In this document: piece after piece, positions 8,512 through 16,964 of the stretch
Position numbering within the stretch: the first letter of the stretch is position 1
How the letters are laid out: every line of letters starts with the position of its first letter
Assembly: GCF_002531725.1 (NCBI RefSeq)
Contig: NZ_NWSQ01000038.1
Span: forward strand, 1-46,797
Direction: 5' to 3'
DNA from: Rhizobium sp. L43
GTDB taxonomy: Bacteria; Pseudomonadota; Alphaproteobacteria; Rhizobiales; Rhizobiaceae
Length of the DNA: 46,797 nt
The notes under the pieces: model-generated
Database searches by the model: none
Told to the model about the DNA's origin: nothing
Seen by the model: the letters and a program-made list of their open reading frames with translations, nothing else
Translations under genes and position numbers: made by a program

Positions 8512-9234
8512 ATGGACGTCGCACGCAGTGAGGTTCTCGAGATTGGCACTTCCGTCGCTTGCCGTTCCTGCCAGGCGCGGCACGGCGTCGTTTGCGGCGC
8601 CTTGTCGGCTGGCCAGCTTAGCGAACTCGGCCGCCACTCGCTGCGCCGCAAGGTCGATGCGGGCTGCGAGATCATCGCACAAGGGTCGGAAAACTCTTTC
8701 TATTCGAACATCATGCGCGGCGTGGTGAAGCTCTGCAAGGTGATGCCGGACGGGCGCCAGCAGATCGTTGGCCTGCAATTCGCCCCCGATTTCGTCGGCC
8801 GGCCCTTCGTGCGTGAAAGCACGCTGTCGGCCGAGGCCGCGACCGACGCGGAGATCTGCGTGTTCCCCCGCAATTTGCTCGAACGCATGATATTGGAGAC
8901 CAGGGAATTGCAGCGTAGCCTGCACGCTCAGGCGCTGATCGAGCTGGATGCCGCGCGCGAATGGATGCTGACGCTCGGCCGGCGGACCGCCGAGGAGAAG
9001 GTCGCAAGCCTGCTCCACCTCATTGCCGCCCACGCCGAGACGGCGACGGCGACGAGCACCGCCTTCGACCTGTCGCTATCGCGCGCCGAAATCGCCGATT
9101 TCCTCGGGCTGACGATCGAAACCGTCAGCCGCCAGCTGACCCGGCTGCGCAAAAGCGGCGTCATCCGCATCGAGAACATCCGGCATATCACCGTGCCCGA
9201 CATGGATGCGCTCGCAAAGAAAATCAGCGGGTAA
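8512..9234 (+). CDS. fnrN: FnrN-type oxygen-responsive regulator (Crp/Fnr family)
   Basis: 240-aa transcription factor that carries an oxygen-labile Fe-S cluster and activates genes such as fixNOQP under low oxygen. Seen: N-terminal cysteines 17, 20 and 28 (C-x2-C-x7-C), which separates FnrN from the cysteine-free FixK type; a cyclic-nucleotide-like beta-barrel (about 35-150) with a further Cys in VVKLCKV; and a C-terminal HTH with LSRAEIADFLGLTIETVSRQ, including the E..SR contacts to TTGAT. The frame opens at 8476; the ATG at 8512, after AGGGATCAGGAC, gives the usual length. Two FNR boxes upstream indicate positive and negative autoregulation. It is monocistronic in appearance. Confidence 0.93.
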   Translation: MDVARSEVLEIGTSVACRSCQARHGVVCGALSAGQLSELGRHSLRRKVDAGCEIIAQGSENSFYSNIMRGVVKLCKVMPDGRQQIVGLQFAPDFVGRPFVRESTLSAEAATDAEICVFPRNLLERMILETRELQRSLHAQALIELDAAREWMLTLGRRTAEEKVASLLHLIAAHAETATATSTAFDLSLSRAEIADFLGLTIETVSRQLTRLRKSGVIRIENIRHITVPDMDALAKKISG

Positions 9235-9344
9235 TTACCACCCGCATATTGGCAGGGCCGGCTTGGCGCCAGTGTAAAGAACTGGGCCGCATTGTCGGGA
9301 TGCAGACGGACGTGCCGCGCGCCGCCACATCGAGCATTCCGGCA

Positions 9345-9600
9345 CAAAACTTTTAGTCCCGGAGCCGCCGGCTTGCAACTCGGGATAGCCGCCGGGCAGG
9401 TAGATGGCATCGCCATCGGCGGCCGGCGTCGCCAGCGAGCGGTGAGAGGAGCAAAATCTCAGCCCCGCGGCGCCGCCAGCCGAGCAACATATGCTCGTAG
9501 GCCAAAGACTACATCGCGCGCCACGGCGACCCGGGTGCCGATCGGCATCAGCCGATCGATATTGGCGGCTGCGAGCTCTTCACGCCGCGCCCTGCGATAT
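9345..9600 (-). pseudogene. cobB: Remnant of cobyrinate a,c-diamide synthase (cobB)
   Basis: On the minus strand, split over three frames, are RVAVARDVVFG, then YEHMLLGWRRRGAEILLLSP, then DAIYLPGGYPELQAGG. Together these match the start of the glutamine amidotransferase half of CobB, including the signature LPGGYPEL. A stop codon (TGA near 9460) and at least two frameshifts interrupt it, and neither the N-terminal synthetase domain nor the catalytic Cys/His region is present. It is a fossil of a cobalamin pathway gene. The flanking stretches (9240-9345 and 9600-9727) hold nothing I recognise. Confidence 0.7.
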
Positions 9601-9727
9601 TGGCCATCGCCGTCTGCGTGACGAAATCATCGGAGCAAGTCGCGTGCCTATGCACCGTTTGCGTTTCACCATTTTCGATGCACGGTCCGAGCCTGGCGAC
9701 CCCTTTTTGTCGGGCCTCAAACATTCT

Positions 9728-9743
9728 TGTCCAGTTTCAGACA
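9728..9743 (+). promoter_or_regulatory. NifA upstream activator sequence (prxS)
   Basis: TGTCCAGTTTCAGACA fits TGT-N4-T-N5-ACA. It is about 280 bases upstream of the -24 element of prxS, farther than usual, so DNA bending would be needed. No closer site was found. Confidence 0.5.
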
Positions 9744-10022
9744 AGAAAAGGTGCGCGGGTAGACACACGCACGAGCAGAACCTCAAACACCGTGACCCGC
9801 GCCGGCTTCGTTTCCCGCCGCGACCGGATCGGCGGGCAGCATGCTAAAGTTCTGGTAGGCGGCAGAGACCCTGATCGAGATGCGGTCGGAAGTAGCCAAC
9901 ACAGCGCCCTGCCGTCAGCGCGGGACAAAGGCTTCACAATTCACCTTGCCCGCATAGGCAAGCGCTCGAATACGGCGACGAAGGCTCTGTGCTGACCGCA
10001 AGTCCAGTTCCTTCAGGTCAAA

Positions 10023-10038
10023 TGGCATGACGCTTGCT
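10023..10038 (+). promoter_or_regulatory. Sigma-54 promoter of prxS-rpoN2
   Basis: TGGCATGACGCTTGCT has the invariant GG and GC with ten bases between them. Transcription would start near 10048, about 70 nt before the prxS start codon. Confidence 0.8.
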
Positions 10039-10119
10039 CCCCCGGCGTGTGGGCCGAGGTCGGATTTGTTAGCCGTGACCGAGAGGCCGCACATAAATCT
10101 TCCTAGAGGAGCTTCATTG

Positions 10120-10659
10120 ATGACCATGGAAAAGCAGGTCCCTATTGTCACCTTTCGCACGCGGGTTCGCGACGAGTCTATATCCGGTCCCAACCCCTAC
10201 CGCTGGGAAGACAAGACAACCGACGACTATTTCAGCGGTAAGCGGGTAATCCTTTTTTCCCTGCCAGGCGCCTTCACCCCCACCTGCTCCACTTTCCAAC
10301 TGCCCGATTTCGAAAGTCTCTATGTCGAGTTTAAGAAGAAGGGCATTGACGAAATCTACTGTCTCTCCGTCAACGATGCCTTCGTCATGAATGCTTGGGG
10401 CAAGGCCCAGGGGCTGAAAAATGTCAAGCTTATCCCGGACGGCTCGGGAGAATTCACTCGCAAAATGGGTATGCTCGTCGCCAAGGACAATCTCGGATTC
10501 GGTCTGCGCTCCTGGCGCTACGCTGCCGTGATCAATAATGGCGTCGTGGAGGAGTGGTTCGAGGAGGAAGGCTTTGGCGACAACTGCGCAACCGATCCGT
10601 ATGGCGTCTCTTCACCGCAAAACATTTTGAAATGCCTCAAGACCCCAGCCTTCGCATGA
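10120..10659 (+). CDS. prxS: Symbiotic peroxiredoxin PrxS (Prx5-like)
   Basis: 179-aa thiol peroxidase that reduces H2O2 and organic peroxides, presumably protecting nitrogenase in the bacteroid. The peroxidatic Cys is residue 56 in PGAFTPTCST, the Prx5 signature. The start at 10120 follows AGAGGAG; the frame runs further upstream but that part is not conserved in character and lies across the promoter. rpoN2 follows after 74 nt; R. etli has the same prxS-rpoN2 pair, where transcription depends on NifA and RpoN. A sigma-54 promoter is present upstream here. A homologue (y4vD) occurs in pNGR234a, from memory. Confidence 0.92.
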   Translation: MTMEKQVPIVTFRTRVRDESISGPNPYRWEDKTTDDYFSGKRVILFSLPGAFTPTCSTFQLPDFESLYVEFKKKGIDEIYCLSVNDAFVMNAWGKAQGLKNVKLIPDGSGEFTRKMGMLVAKDNLGFGLRSWRYAAVINNGVVEEWFEEEGFGDNCATDPYGVSSPQNILKCLKTPAFA

Positions 10660-10733
10660 GCAGAGAAGCCAACGGCCAGCAGCTACCACTTGTCGCGCAC
10701 ACCTGCGCCGAACGATAGGAGTTTGCTCGAACC

Positions 10734-12188
10734 ATGAAGTCCTTTACAAGCCTTCATCAGCGTCAGCAGCAATCGCTGGTTATTACGCCCCAGCTCATCG
10801 AGTCTATTCGCATGCTGCAGCTAGCGCACACCGAACTGAATCAATTCGTGGAACAGGAAATCGAGAAGAACCCATTTCTCGACCTAGCGTCGAATGACAG
10901 CGGGGCTTCTGGCGACGTATCGCCGACTGTGGCGGATAATCAAAATATCAGCGCGCGCGAAGACCACGTTGATGGGCCGGCCAGGACGGACATGCCTGAG
11001 CTGTCGAGTCCCTGGAAATCAATCCGCGACACAGGCAACCTTTCGCCGGGGGAAAGGCCTTCTCTGGATGAGTTCGCCGCCTCGACTGAGACATTGCACG
11101 AACATGTCGCCCATCAGATCGCCCTCACCGCCTTCACACCCCAGGAGCGGCTGATTGCTGGCGCGCTTGCCGATCATCTGAATGACACTGGGTATCTGCA
11201 AGTGAACCTTCTGGAGCTAGCAGAGAGGCTAAATAGCCCTGAGGCTAGAGTGAAACTGGTTCTTGAGGCTTTGCAGCTATTTGACCCACCGGGCATTTTT
11301 GCGCGAAGTCTGAGCGAATGCCTCGAGATTCAGCTGCGCCAGCGAGACCGGTTCGACCCGGCCATGGCAGCTCTGGTCGCAAATCTCGAGTTGCTTGCGC
11401 GACGCGATTTTCGAGCACTGAAGCGACGTTGCCGGGTCGATGAAGACGATCTTCTCGATATGTTGAACGAAATCCGTGCCCTTGACCCAAAGCCTGGGAA
11501 CCAGTTCCAGTCCGCAGGGTCGGAATCCATCATACCCGACGTCTTCGTCCTGCCCTCGCCGGGAGGCGGATGGCAAGTCGAACTTAATCGGGAGGTTCTG
11601 CCCAAGGTACTGATCAACCAAACCTATTTTGCGCAAGTTACTCGCCTAACCGCCCAAAGTTCGAAAGATCAGTCGTTCCTCAACGAATGCTTCCAGAACG
11701 CGAGCTGGTTGGTTCGGAGTCTCGATCAGCGCGCCACGACAATCCTCAAGGTGGCAACCGAAATCGTGCGCCACCAGGATGTCTTTCTGGAAGATGGCAT
11801 TGCCCATCTTCGGCCTCTCAATCTTAAGACCATCGCTGACGCGATCGACATGCACGAGTCCACTGTAAGTCGGGTGACGTCGAACAAATATATTCTCACG
11901 CCCCGCGGCGTGTTCGAACTCAAATATTTTTTCACAGTTGCGATCCCCTCCTCACAAGGCGGTGACGCGCACTCGGCCGAAGCTGTGCGCCATCAGATTA
12001 GGGCAATTATTGCCGCAGAAACGCTCGATAATGTGCTGTCCGACGATGGCATCGTTGCGAGGCTCAAGGAAACTGGCGTCGACATTGCTCGCCGCACAGT
12101 CGCCAAATATCGCGAGGCGATGAACATCCCCTCGTCCGCGCAACGCCGGCGGGAGAAACGGTTTGTACTAGCGGCCGCGGAGGGATAA
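10734..12188 (+). CDS. rpoN2: RNA polymerase sigma-54 factor RpoN2
   Basis: 484-aa sigma-54. Seen: the glutamine-rich region I (LHQRQQQSLVITPQLIESIRM), an acidic linker (about 55-100), the core-binding region, the HTH with ESTVSRVTSNKYI (about residues 376-390) and the C-terminal RpoN box ARRTVAKYRE (452-461) that reads the -24 element. It follows prxS by 74 nt and probably shares its NifA-dependent promoter, which makes a positive loop in the symbiotic state. A chromosomal rpoN1 would be expected elsewhere. Start by AGGAG 12 nt upstream, a rather long spacing. Confidence 0.96.
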   Translation: MKSFTSLHQRQQQSLVITPQLIESIRMLQLAHTELNQFVEQEIEKNPFLDLASNDSGASGDVSPTVADNQNISAREDHVDGPARTDMPELSSPWKSIRDTGNLSPGERPSLDEFAASTETLHEHVAHQIALTAFTPQERLIAGALADHLNDTGYLQVNLLELAERLNSPEARVKLVLEALQLFDPPGIFARSLSECLEIQLRQRDRFDPAMAALVANLELLARRDFRALKRRCRVDEDDLLDMLNEIRALDPKPGNQFQSAGSESIIPDVFVLPSPGGGWQVELNREVLPKVLINQTYFAQVTRLTAQSSKDQSFLNECFQNASWLVRSLDQRATTILKVATEIVRHQDVFLEDGIAHLRPLNLKTIADAIDMHESTVSRVTSNKYILTPRGVFELKYFFTVAIPSSQGGDAHSAEAVRHQIRAIIAAETLDNVLSDDGIVARLKETGVDIARRTVAKYREAMNIPSSAQRRREKRFVLAAAEG

Positions 12189-12432
12189 CGGCCTTCGTAC
12201 CATGGGTCACGCCCTTCCCACAATCCGCAAACCTGAGGCACATGTGACATCATGCTCTGGTCCTTCTCCATAGATCGATTTGATATGGGCTGGCGACCGC
12301 AGCCTCGTCACGGGGAGCTTCAAAAGTTGTGCCGGCTGCTTAAGAAATTCTAGAAAAGACTAGATGTCTGTTCCATAGCTCAAGCGCTTTGGCGGCTAAG
12401 CGGTTAATCACGAAGCTCGTGTCGAATTTTGA

Positions 12433-12448
12433 TGTCGCGCAATCGACA
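12433..12448 (+). promoter_or_regulatory. NifA upstream activator sequence (iscN operon)
   Basis: TGTCGCGCAATCGACA is a TGT-N10-ACA site about 208 bases before the -24 element at 12656. The 12189-12713 stretch holds no gene that I can recognise; it seems to be promoter region. Confidence 0.55.
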
Positions 12449-12655
12449 AATCTGAAAGTAGTTGTCGGCTCCCATTCATTTTCCGCCGAACCGCTAAAAT
12501 TTCGGTGCGGCGGCAACGAGAGCCTCAACCGGAAATGACAAACGGAGAGACGCGGGCAGACGTTCTGGAGTTGACGCGTTTTCGGGATGTCCGATGTTCG
12601 ACGACGCAGGAATACAACACACGGGCCGGTGGAGCTCTTGGTCTTCCTCACCGCT

Positions 12656-12671
12656 TGGCACGGTGCATGCA
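12656..12671 (+). promoter_or_regulatory. Sigma-54 promoter of iscN-nifU-nifS-nifW
   Basis: TGGCACGGTGCATGCA: perfect -24 half, GC at -12 with correct spacing. The start of transcription would be near 12681, 33 nt before the iscN start codon. Confidence 0.78.
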
Positions 12672-12713
12672 CGGTAATCCGAAATGCGCCATCGAACAGA
12701 AAGGAATCATCCC

Positions 12714-13031
12714 ATGATCAAGCTCACAGAGAATGCCGCTGCCATCATGAACGTCGCGCTTTCCCGAGCCGAGCAGGCGGAAGGCTTTCGCATCGCGGTC
12801 GAGGCAGGTGGGTGCGCCGGCTACAAATACCTGGTGGGGCTGGAGAGCGTCCAGGGCCAGGGCGACGCGGTGATCGAAACAGATGGGGTCAAGGTGTTCG
12901 TTGACGCCGGCTCCCAAGCACACATCAAGGGCATGACGATCGACTTTGTGACGGGGCCTGAATCCTCCGGTTTTGTCTTCGACAATCCCAATGCGCAACA
13001 AAAGTGCACATGCGGCAAATCTTTCGGCTGA
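12714..13031 (+). CDS. iscN: IscN, A-type Fe-S carrier (HesB/IscA family)
   Basis: 105-aa A-type carrier that holds or passes on Fe-S clusters for nitrogenase proteins. The three cluster cysteines are seen: one in EAGGCAGYKY (about residue 36) and two in KCTCG near the end. Start at ATG 12714 after AAAGGAATCATCCC. It heads the iscN-nifU-nifS-nifW operon behind a sigma-54 promoter and NifA site, as in R. etli, where iscN is needed for fixation. Because nifU next to it is decayed, IscN may be the only scaffold or carrier protein left in this cluster. Confidence 0.93.
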   Translation: MIKLTENAAAIMNVALSRAEQAEGFRIAVEAGGCAGYKYLVGLESVQGQGDAVIETDGVKVFVDAGSQAHIKGMTIDFVTGPESSGFVFDNPNAQQKCTCGKSFG

Positions 13032-13054
13032 TCACCGGGAAAGGGAGAGAGCCC

Positions 13055-13996
13055 ATGTGGAATTATAGCGAAACGGTCATGATTTCCTTGTTCAATCAGA
13101 AGAACGACGGCATGCAGGAAAATCCCGTCATTGAGACCGGGGCAGCCGATCGTAGAGGGCCTGAATTGATCATCGGAGTCGACCCAAAGGTGGAAGCGTT
13201 TTCGGTGACACCGTCGTCCTTGCGTGGCAACCCAGCGACCGCCTCCTCGTCAGCGCTGGCCGAACTCATAACCCGAAAGCCCGCTGATAGAGCGCCTCGG
13301 ACCGTCCGTCAGGAGACAGCAGGCTTTTTAGACTGTTTGCTGCCGGAGAAAAACGTCTGCTCATCCACGGATTATCCTGAGGCAGCAAAATTTCGTGGCG
13401 GACATCCGGGCAAGGATTACGAAGGTGACGCCCCATCTTCAAACAGTTCCGTGCCGATGAAGGGTGAGCGAAGAAGCGTGCGTGTCAAGAAGCTCGATTT
13501 CATGACCAAGTCGCTCACTTCGCTAGGTTTGGCTGTAGCCGGACGACACTCGTCCAAGCCGTCGAAGACGTGTCAGGGGTTTATACTGTACTGGTCGTCG
13601 AAAGCCTCGTTCCGGCAGAAGAGGACCATCAGACCGCCACAACAGAAATCTGAGGCCTTGAGAAGTTGGCAGGGTCGAACTCGATGTTGTAGCCGACAAT
13701 CGCGTCGGGCAGGAGCAAAAAATCGCCGCCGCCTGCAACAGTTCAGTTCTCAGCGACAAGCTAGGCTGACGACCCACCTAGTTAAGCCGCCGCGGCGAAT
13801 CCAGCCATTGGAAACGGCGCGAGCGCAAAGCGTTCCTCCCTTTCTGCTGATAGCGGCGATGCGACATTATCGACGCCAACGAGATCGCGAGACGCGCCTT
13901 CCAGCCCGCGCTGGCTGCCCGAGGCCAGAAAACAACAGCATGTACAAGACGCTGAAGCATTATCACCGCGTCCCCTCAGTCGAGATTGACCCATGA
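13055..13996 (+). pseudogene. nifU: Decayed nifU (Fe-S scaffold)
   Basis: The open frame starts MWNYSETVMISLFNQKNDGM, clearly the NifU N-terminus, after GGGAAAGGGAGAGAGCCC, and keeps ATASSSALAELI and a FLDCLLPEKNVCSS stretch. However, two of the three scaffold cysteines of the IscU-like domain are gone: the SCGDALRL and FGCGSA motifs are altered, and only the Cys of the EKxxCS motif remains. The central [2Fe-2S] domain is not recognisable. A remnant of the C-terminal domain appears around 13630-13760, split between frames (IRPPQQ, then VELDVVADNRV and AACNSS). The 313-codon frame ends in an ATGA overlap with nifS, but much of its second half is Arg/Gln-rich non-coding-like sequence. A working NifU is very unlikely. 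Confidence 0.75.
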
Positions 13997-15189
13997 GAGC
14001 GATCTATCTCGACAATAATGCAACGACCAGGGTCGATCCTGAAGTGGTTGAAGCCATGCTGCCGTTCTTTGCGGATCAGTTTGGAAACCCTTCGTCGGCA
14101 CACGCTTTTGGCTCCTCCATCCGCGAGGCGGTGAGGAAGGCGCGCCGGCAATTGCAAGCGCTGATCGGCGCCGAGTTCGATTATGAGATCGTGTTCACCT
14201 CGGGGGGGACGGAAAGCGACAATACAGCGATCATTTCGGCGCTGGAGGTGATGCCTGAGCGCACAGAGATCGTGACCTCCGCAGTCGAGCATTCAGCGGT
14301 GCTGACACTCTGCGGCCATCTGGAGAAGACGCGCGGCGTGAAGGTACACAGGATCCCAGTGGATCGGCATGGACGTCTCGATCTTGACGCCTACGAGAAC
14401 GCCCTCACTCATCGCGTAGCGATTGTTTCGATCATGTGGGCGAACAACGAGACGGGAACCATTTTTCCGGTCGCTAAGCTTGCCGACATGGCCAAGAGGA
14501 TCGGTGCACTTTTCCACACGGACGCGGTCCAGGCGGTCGGTAAGGTTCCAATGAACCTCCAACCTACTGCAATCGACATGCTGTCGTTGTCCGGACACAA
14601 ATTCCATGGACCAAAAGGAATCGGCGCACTCTATCTTAGACGGGGCGTATCTTTCTCCTCACTGGTCAAGGGAGGTCATCAGGAGCGCGACCGACGCGCA
14701 GGGACAGAAAATACGGCCGGGATTGTAGGTTTAGGCAAGGCTGCCGAACTCGCCTTGAAATCAATGGACGACGAGACGACCCGATTAAGGTCGCTCCGAG
14801 ATCGATTGGAGAACGGCATCGTCCAGCGTGTTCCAGGCGCCTTCGTAACCGGCGATCGGCTTAAGAGGTTGCCAAACACGGCGAACATCGCCTTTCAACG
14901 TGTCGAAGGCGACAGTATGCTCCTTCTTCTCAATCGCTATGGCATCGCCTGCTCTTCCGGGTCTGCCTGCTCCTCCGGTTCGCTGGAGCCGAGCCATGTC
15001 TTGAGGGCAATGGACATCCCTCATGCCGTGGCGCACGGAACAATCCGCTTCTCGTTCTCGCGCGATAACTGTGAGGAGGATGTCGACCGGGTGCTCGAAG
15101 TTTTACCTGGCATCGTTGAGAAGCTGCGGAGCCAATCCCGTTCCGGCCACGTGGCCGACACGAGCAGCCGGGTTCGTTCAGGGGAGTAG
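13993..15189 (+). CDS. nifS: Cysteine desulfurase NifS
   Basis: 398-aa class V aminotransferase-fold PLP enzyme that takes sulfur from cysteine for nitrogenase Fe-S clusters. Seen: N-terminal LDNNATTRVDPEV, PLP-Lys 203 in SGHKFHGPKG, and the persulfide loop CSSGSACSSGS with active Cys 326 (320 is a further Cys). Length is normal. It overlaps the end of the nifU frame by four bases (ATGA). With nifU decayed, the sulfur may go to IscN or to housekeeping scaffolds. Part of the NifA-controlled iscN operon. Confidence 0.96.
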   Translation: MRAIYLDNNATTRVDPEVVEAMLPFFADQFGNPSSAHAFGSSIREAVRKARRQLQALIGAEFDYEIVFTSGGTESDNTAIISALEVMPERTEIVTSAVEHSAVLTLCGHLEKTRGVKVHRIPVDRHGRLDLDAYENALTHRVAIVSIMWANNETGTIFPVAKLADMAKRIGALFHTDAVQAVGKVPMNLQPTAIDMLSLSGHKFHGPKGIGALYLRRGVSFSSLVKGGHQERDRRAGTENTAGIVGLGKAAELALKSMDDETTRLRSLRDRLENGIVQRVPGAFVTGDRLKRLPNTANIAFQRVEGDSMLLLLNRYGIACSSGSACSSGSLEPSHVLRAMDIPHAVAHGTIRFSFSRDNCEEDVDRVLEVLPGIVEKLRSQSRSGHVADTSSRVRSGE

Positions 15190-15203
15190 TAGCAGGCACG
15201 CTC

Positions 15204-15480
15204 ATGAAACGGCAATTCCTTCTCACCGATACGACCTGCATTACGGCGAACCTTCACCGGCATCGTATGAATGATCAGAGAAAAGCTGGGGCTCGTTCAG
15301 TCACACAGATCGCCGGTTCACCGCCAATGCGTGTTCATGAGGGCGTCCCGCGCCACATCATCTTATTGGATCTCTCGACACCATCGGTGGATCGATTTCG
15401 ACCACCAGCCTATGCCGATTCCAGTAGCAACGCGACTGCCTTGCGGGAAACCGCGTCGAACCGCGCATTCCGTATGTTGC
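15204..15480 (+). pseudogene. nifV: N-terminal stump of nifV (homocitrate synthase)
   Basis: Fourteen bases after nifS a frame opens with MKRQFLLTDTT. With one base shift it continues LHYGEPSPASYE, giving DTTLHYGEPSP against the family signature DTTLRDGEQSP, which holds the metal-binding Asp. Further on, IAGSPPMRVHEG resembles the next conserved block (IEAGxPxMGxxE). Nothing of the remaining 300 or so residues is present before nifW. The position between nifS and nifW is natural for nifV in other diazotrophs. Most rhizobia lack nifV and depend on plant homocitrate, so this seems to be a trace of its loss. The end of the remnant is uncertain. Confidence 0.62.
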
Positions 15481-15537
15481 AGTTTAAGCTACGGGAGAAC
15501 GGTCTCGAGATCACCGCTCACGACAAGGGGAAATCTT

Positions 15538-15921
15538 ATGTGCCGTTGCTCCGCTGACAGCAGTCCCATCAATGTCGAGGATATCCTCAATCGGCTGAAA
15601 TGTCTCTCAGCTGCGGAGGAGTTCTTCGCAGCCCTCGGGGTCCGCTATGACCCGAAGGTTCTCGATGTCTCACGACTCCATATCATGAAGCGTATGGGCC
15701 AATACCTCGCGGCAGAGGACTTCTCCCATCTCCCTGACCAGGTAATCGCTGCTCGTGCCCGTGCCATACTGGAAAGGGCCTACTGTGATTTCGCCACCTC
15801 CGCGCCGCTCACGCACCGGGTCTTCAAGGTGCTCAGGGACCACAATCCGGACAGACCTGTCACACCCGGCCGCACCATTATCCCGTTGGACTCCTTCCTG
15901 AAGCCGTTCGAAAAGGAATGA
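15538..15921 (+). CDS. nifW: NifW, nitrogenase-protecting protein
   Basis: 127-aa NifW, a small protein that associates with the MoFe protein and protects it against oxygen. The typical sequence is seen: LNRLKCLSAAEEFFAALGVRYDP, FHxP-like SHLPDQVIAARA, and the C-terminal P-rich part (RPVTPGRTIIPLDSFL). The ATG at 15538 follows AAGGGGAAATCTT; the frame is open further upstream over the nifV remnant but that part is not NifW. Last gene of the iscN operon. It ends 20 nt before the NifA site of fixA. Confidence 0.92.
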   Translation: MCRCSADSSPINVEDILNRLKCLSAAEEFFAALGVRYDPKVLDVSRLHIMKRMGQYLAAEDFSHLPDQVIAARARAILERAYCDFATSAPLTHRVFKVLRDHNPDRPVTPGRTIIPLDSFLKPFEKE

Positions 15922-15941
15922 GCACGGTTGCGACACGACAA

Positions 15942-15957
15942 TGTCGGGAAGCCTACA
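15942..15957 (+). promoter_or_regulatory. NifA upstream activator sequence (fixABCX)
   Basis: TGTCGGGAAGCCTACA is a TGT-N10-ACA site 67-82 bases before the -24 element of fixA. Confidence 0.68.
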
Positions 15958-16023
15958 ATTCAGTCATATGCTAGCAACGCCGGAATTAAAGCCGTTTCAA
16001 GGGGATAGCGAATGCCAAACGGT

Positions 16024-16039
16024 TGGCACGAATGATGCA
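16024..16039 (+). promoter_or_regulatory. Sigma-54 promoter of fixABCX
   Basis: TGGCACGAATGATGCA: perfect -24 half, GC at -12 at the right distance. Transcription would start near 16050, about 48 nt before fixA. Confidence 0.8.
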
Positions 16040-16097
16040 CGCAAGCATATGTACTGACAAGCCGGCCACCCATAGAGGGAGGGAGTAAGAAACCGCC

Positions 16098-16949
16098 ATG
16101 CACATAGTTATCTGTATCAAACAGGTACCGGACTCCGCACAAATACGAGTGCATCCGGTGACGAACACAATCATGCGTCAGGGGGTGCCAACCATCATCA
16201 ACCCCTATGATCTGTTCGCCCTTGAGGAGGCACTCCAGTTGCGCGACCGCCATGGAGGCGAGGTGACCGTGCTCACCATGGGGCCGCCCATGGCAGAGGA
16301 CGCGTTGCGCAAGGCGCTCACTTACGGCGCCGACCGCGCCGTACTCTTGACCGACCGTCATTTTGCCGGCTCCGACACTCTGGCAACCTCGTTTGCTCTT
16401 TCGCAAGCCATCGCGAAGATCGGAGAGGCCTTCGGTACGCCCGATATCGTCTTTACGGGCAAACAGACCATCGACGGCGATACCGCCCAGGTTGGGCCTG
16501 GCATCGCCAAGCGCCTGGACCTCCTGCAGCTCACCTACGTGGCGAAAATCGTCTCTGTCGACATCAATGGGCGCGAGATTACGGTGGAGCGCCGCTCGGA
16601 AGGGGGCACGCAGACGCTGTTGAGCAAGCTCCCTTGCCTGATTACAATGCTCGAAGGCACAAACGAAATCCGCCGCGGCTCGTTCGATGACGCGCTACGG
16701 GCCGCGCGCAGCCAGATCGTGAAGTGGAATGCGGCCGACGCTGGCATAGAGGACCTCACCAAGTGCGGCCTGCGTGGCTCGCCAACCGTCGTTAAGAGGG
16801 TCTTTGCCCCTCCTGAGCGGCCGGAAAAGGCGGAGCAGATCGATACCGCGGAAAAAACGCCGCGCGATCTCGCGGAGGAGTTGATCGCTGGGATCTTTTT
16901 GCGCCAGCCGGCGCTCGAAAGCGAACTCGCCTTTGACGGCGAAGCGTAA
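16098..16949 (+). CDS. fixA: Electron transfer flavoprotein beta subunit FixA
   Basis: 283-aa ETF-beta subunit of the FixABCX complex, which bifurcates electrons from NADH to quinone and to ferredoxin or flavodoxin for nitrogenase. It begins MHIVICIKQVPDSAQIRV, with PTIINPYDLFALEEAL and the VFTGKQTIDGDTAQVGP nucleotide-binding stretch characteristic of the family. Start follows a GGGAGTAAG site. First of four tightly spaced genes (15 nt to fixB) behind a NifA/sigma-54 promoter. Confidence 0.97.
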   Translation: MHIVICIKQVPDSAQIRVHPVTNTIMRQGVPTIINPYDLFALEEALQLRDRHGGEVTVLTMGPPMAEDALRKALTYGADRAVLLTDRHFAGSDTLATSFALSQAIAKIGEAFGTPDIVFTGKQTIDGDTAQVGPGIAKRLDLLQLTYVAKIVSVDINGREITVERRSEGGTQTLLSKLPCLITMLEGTNEIRRGSFDDALRAARSQIVKWNAADAGIEDLTKCGLRGSPTVVKRVFAPPERPEKAEQIDTAEKTPRDLAEELIAGIFLRQPALESELAFDGEA

Positions 16950-16964
16950 AGGCAAGGAGCGACG

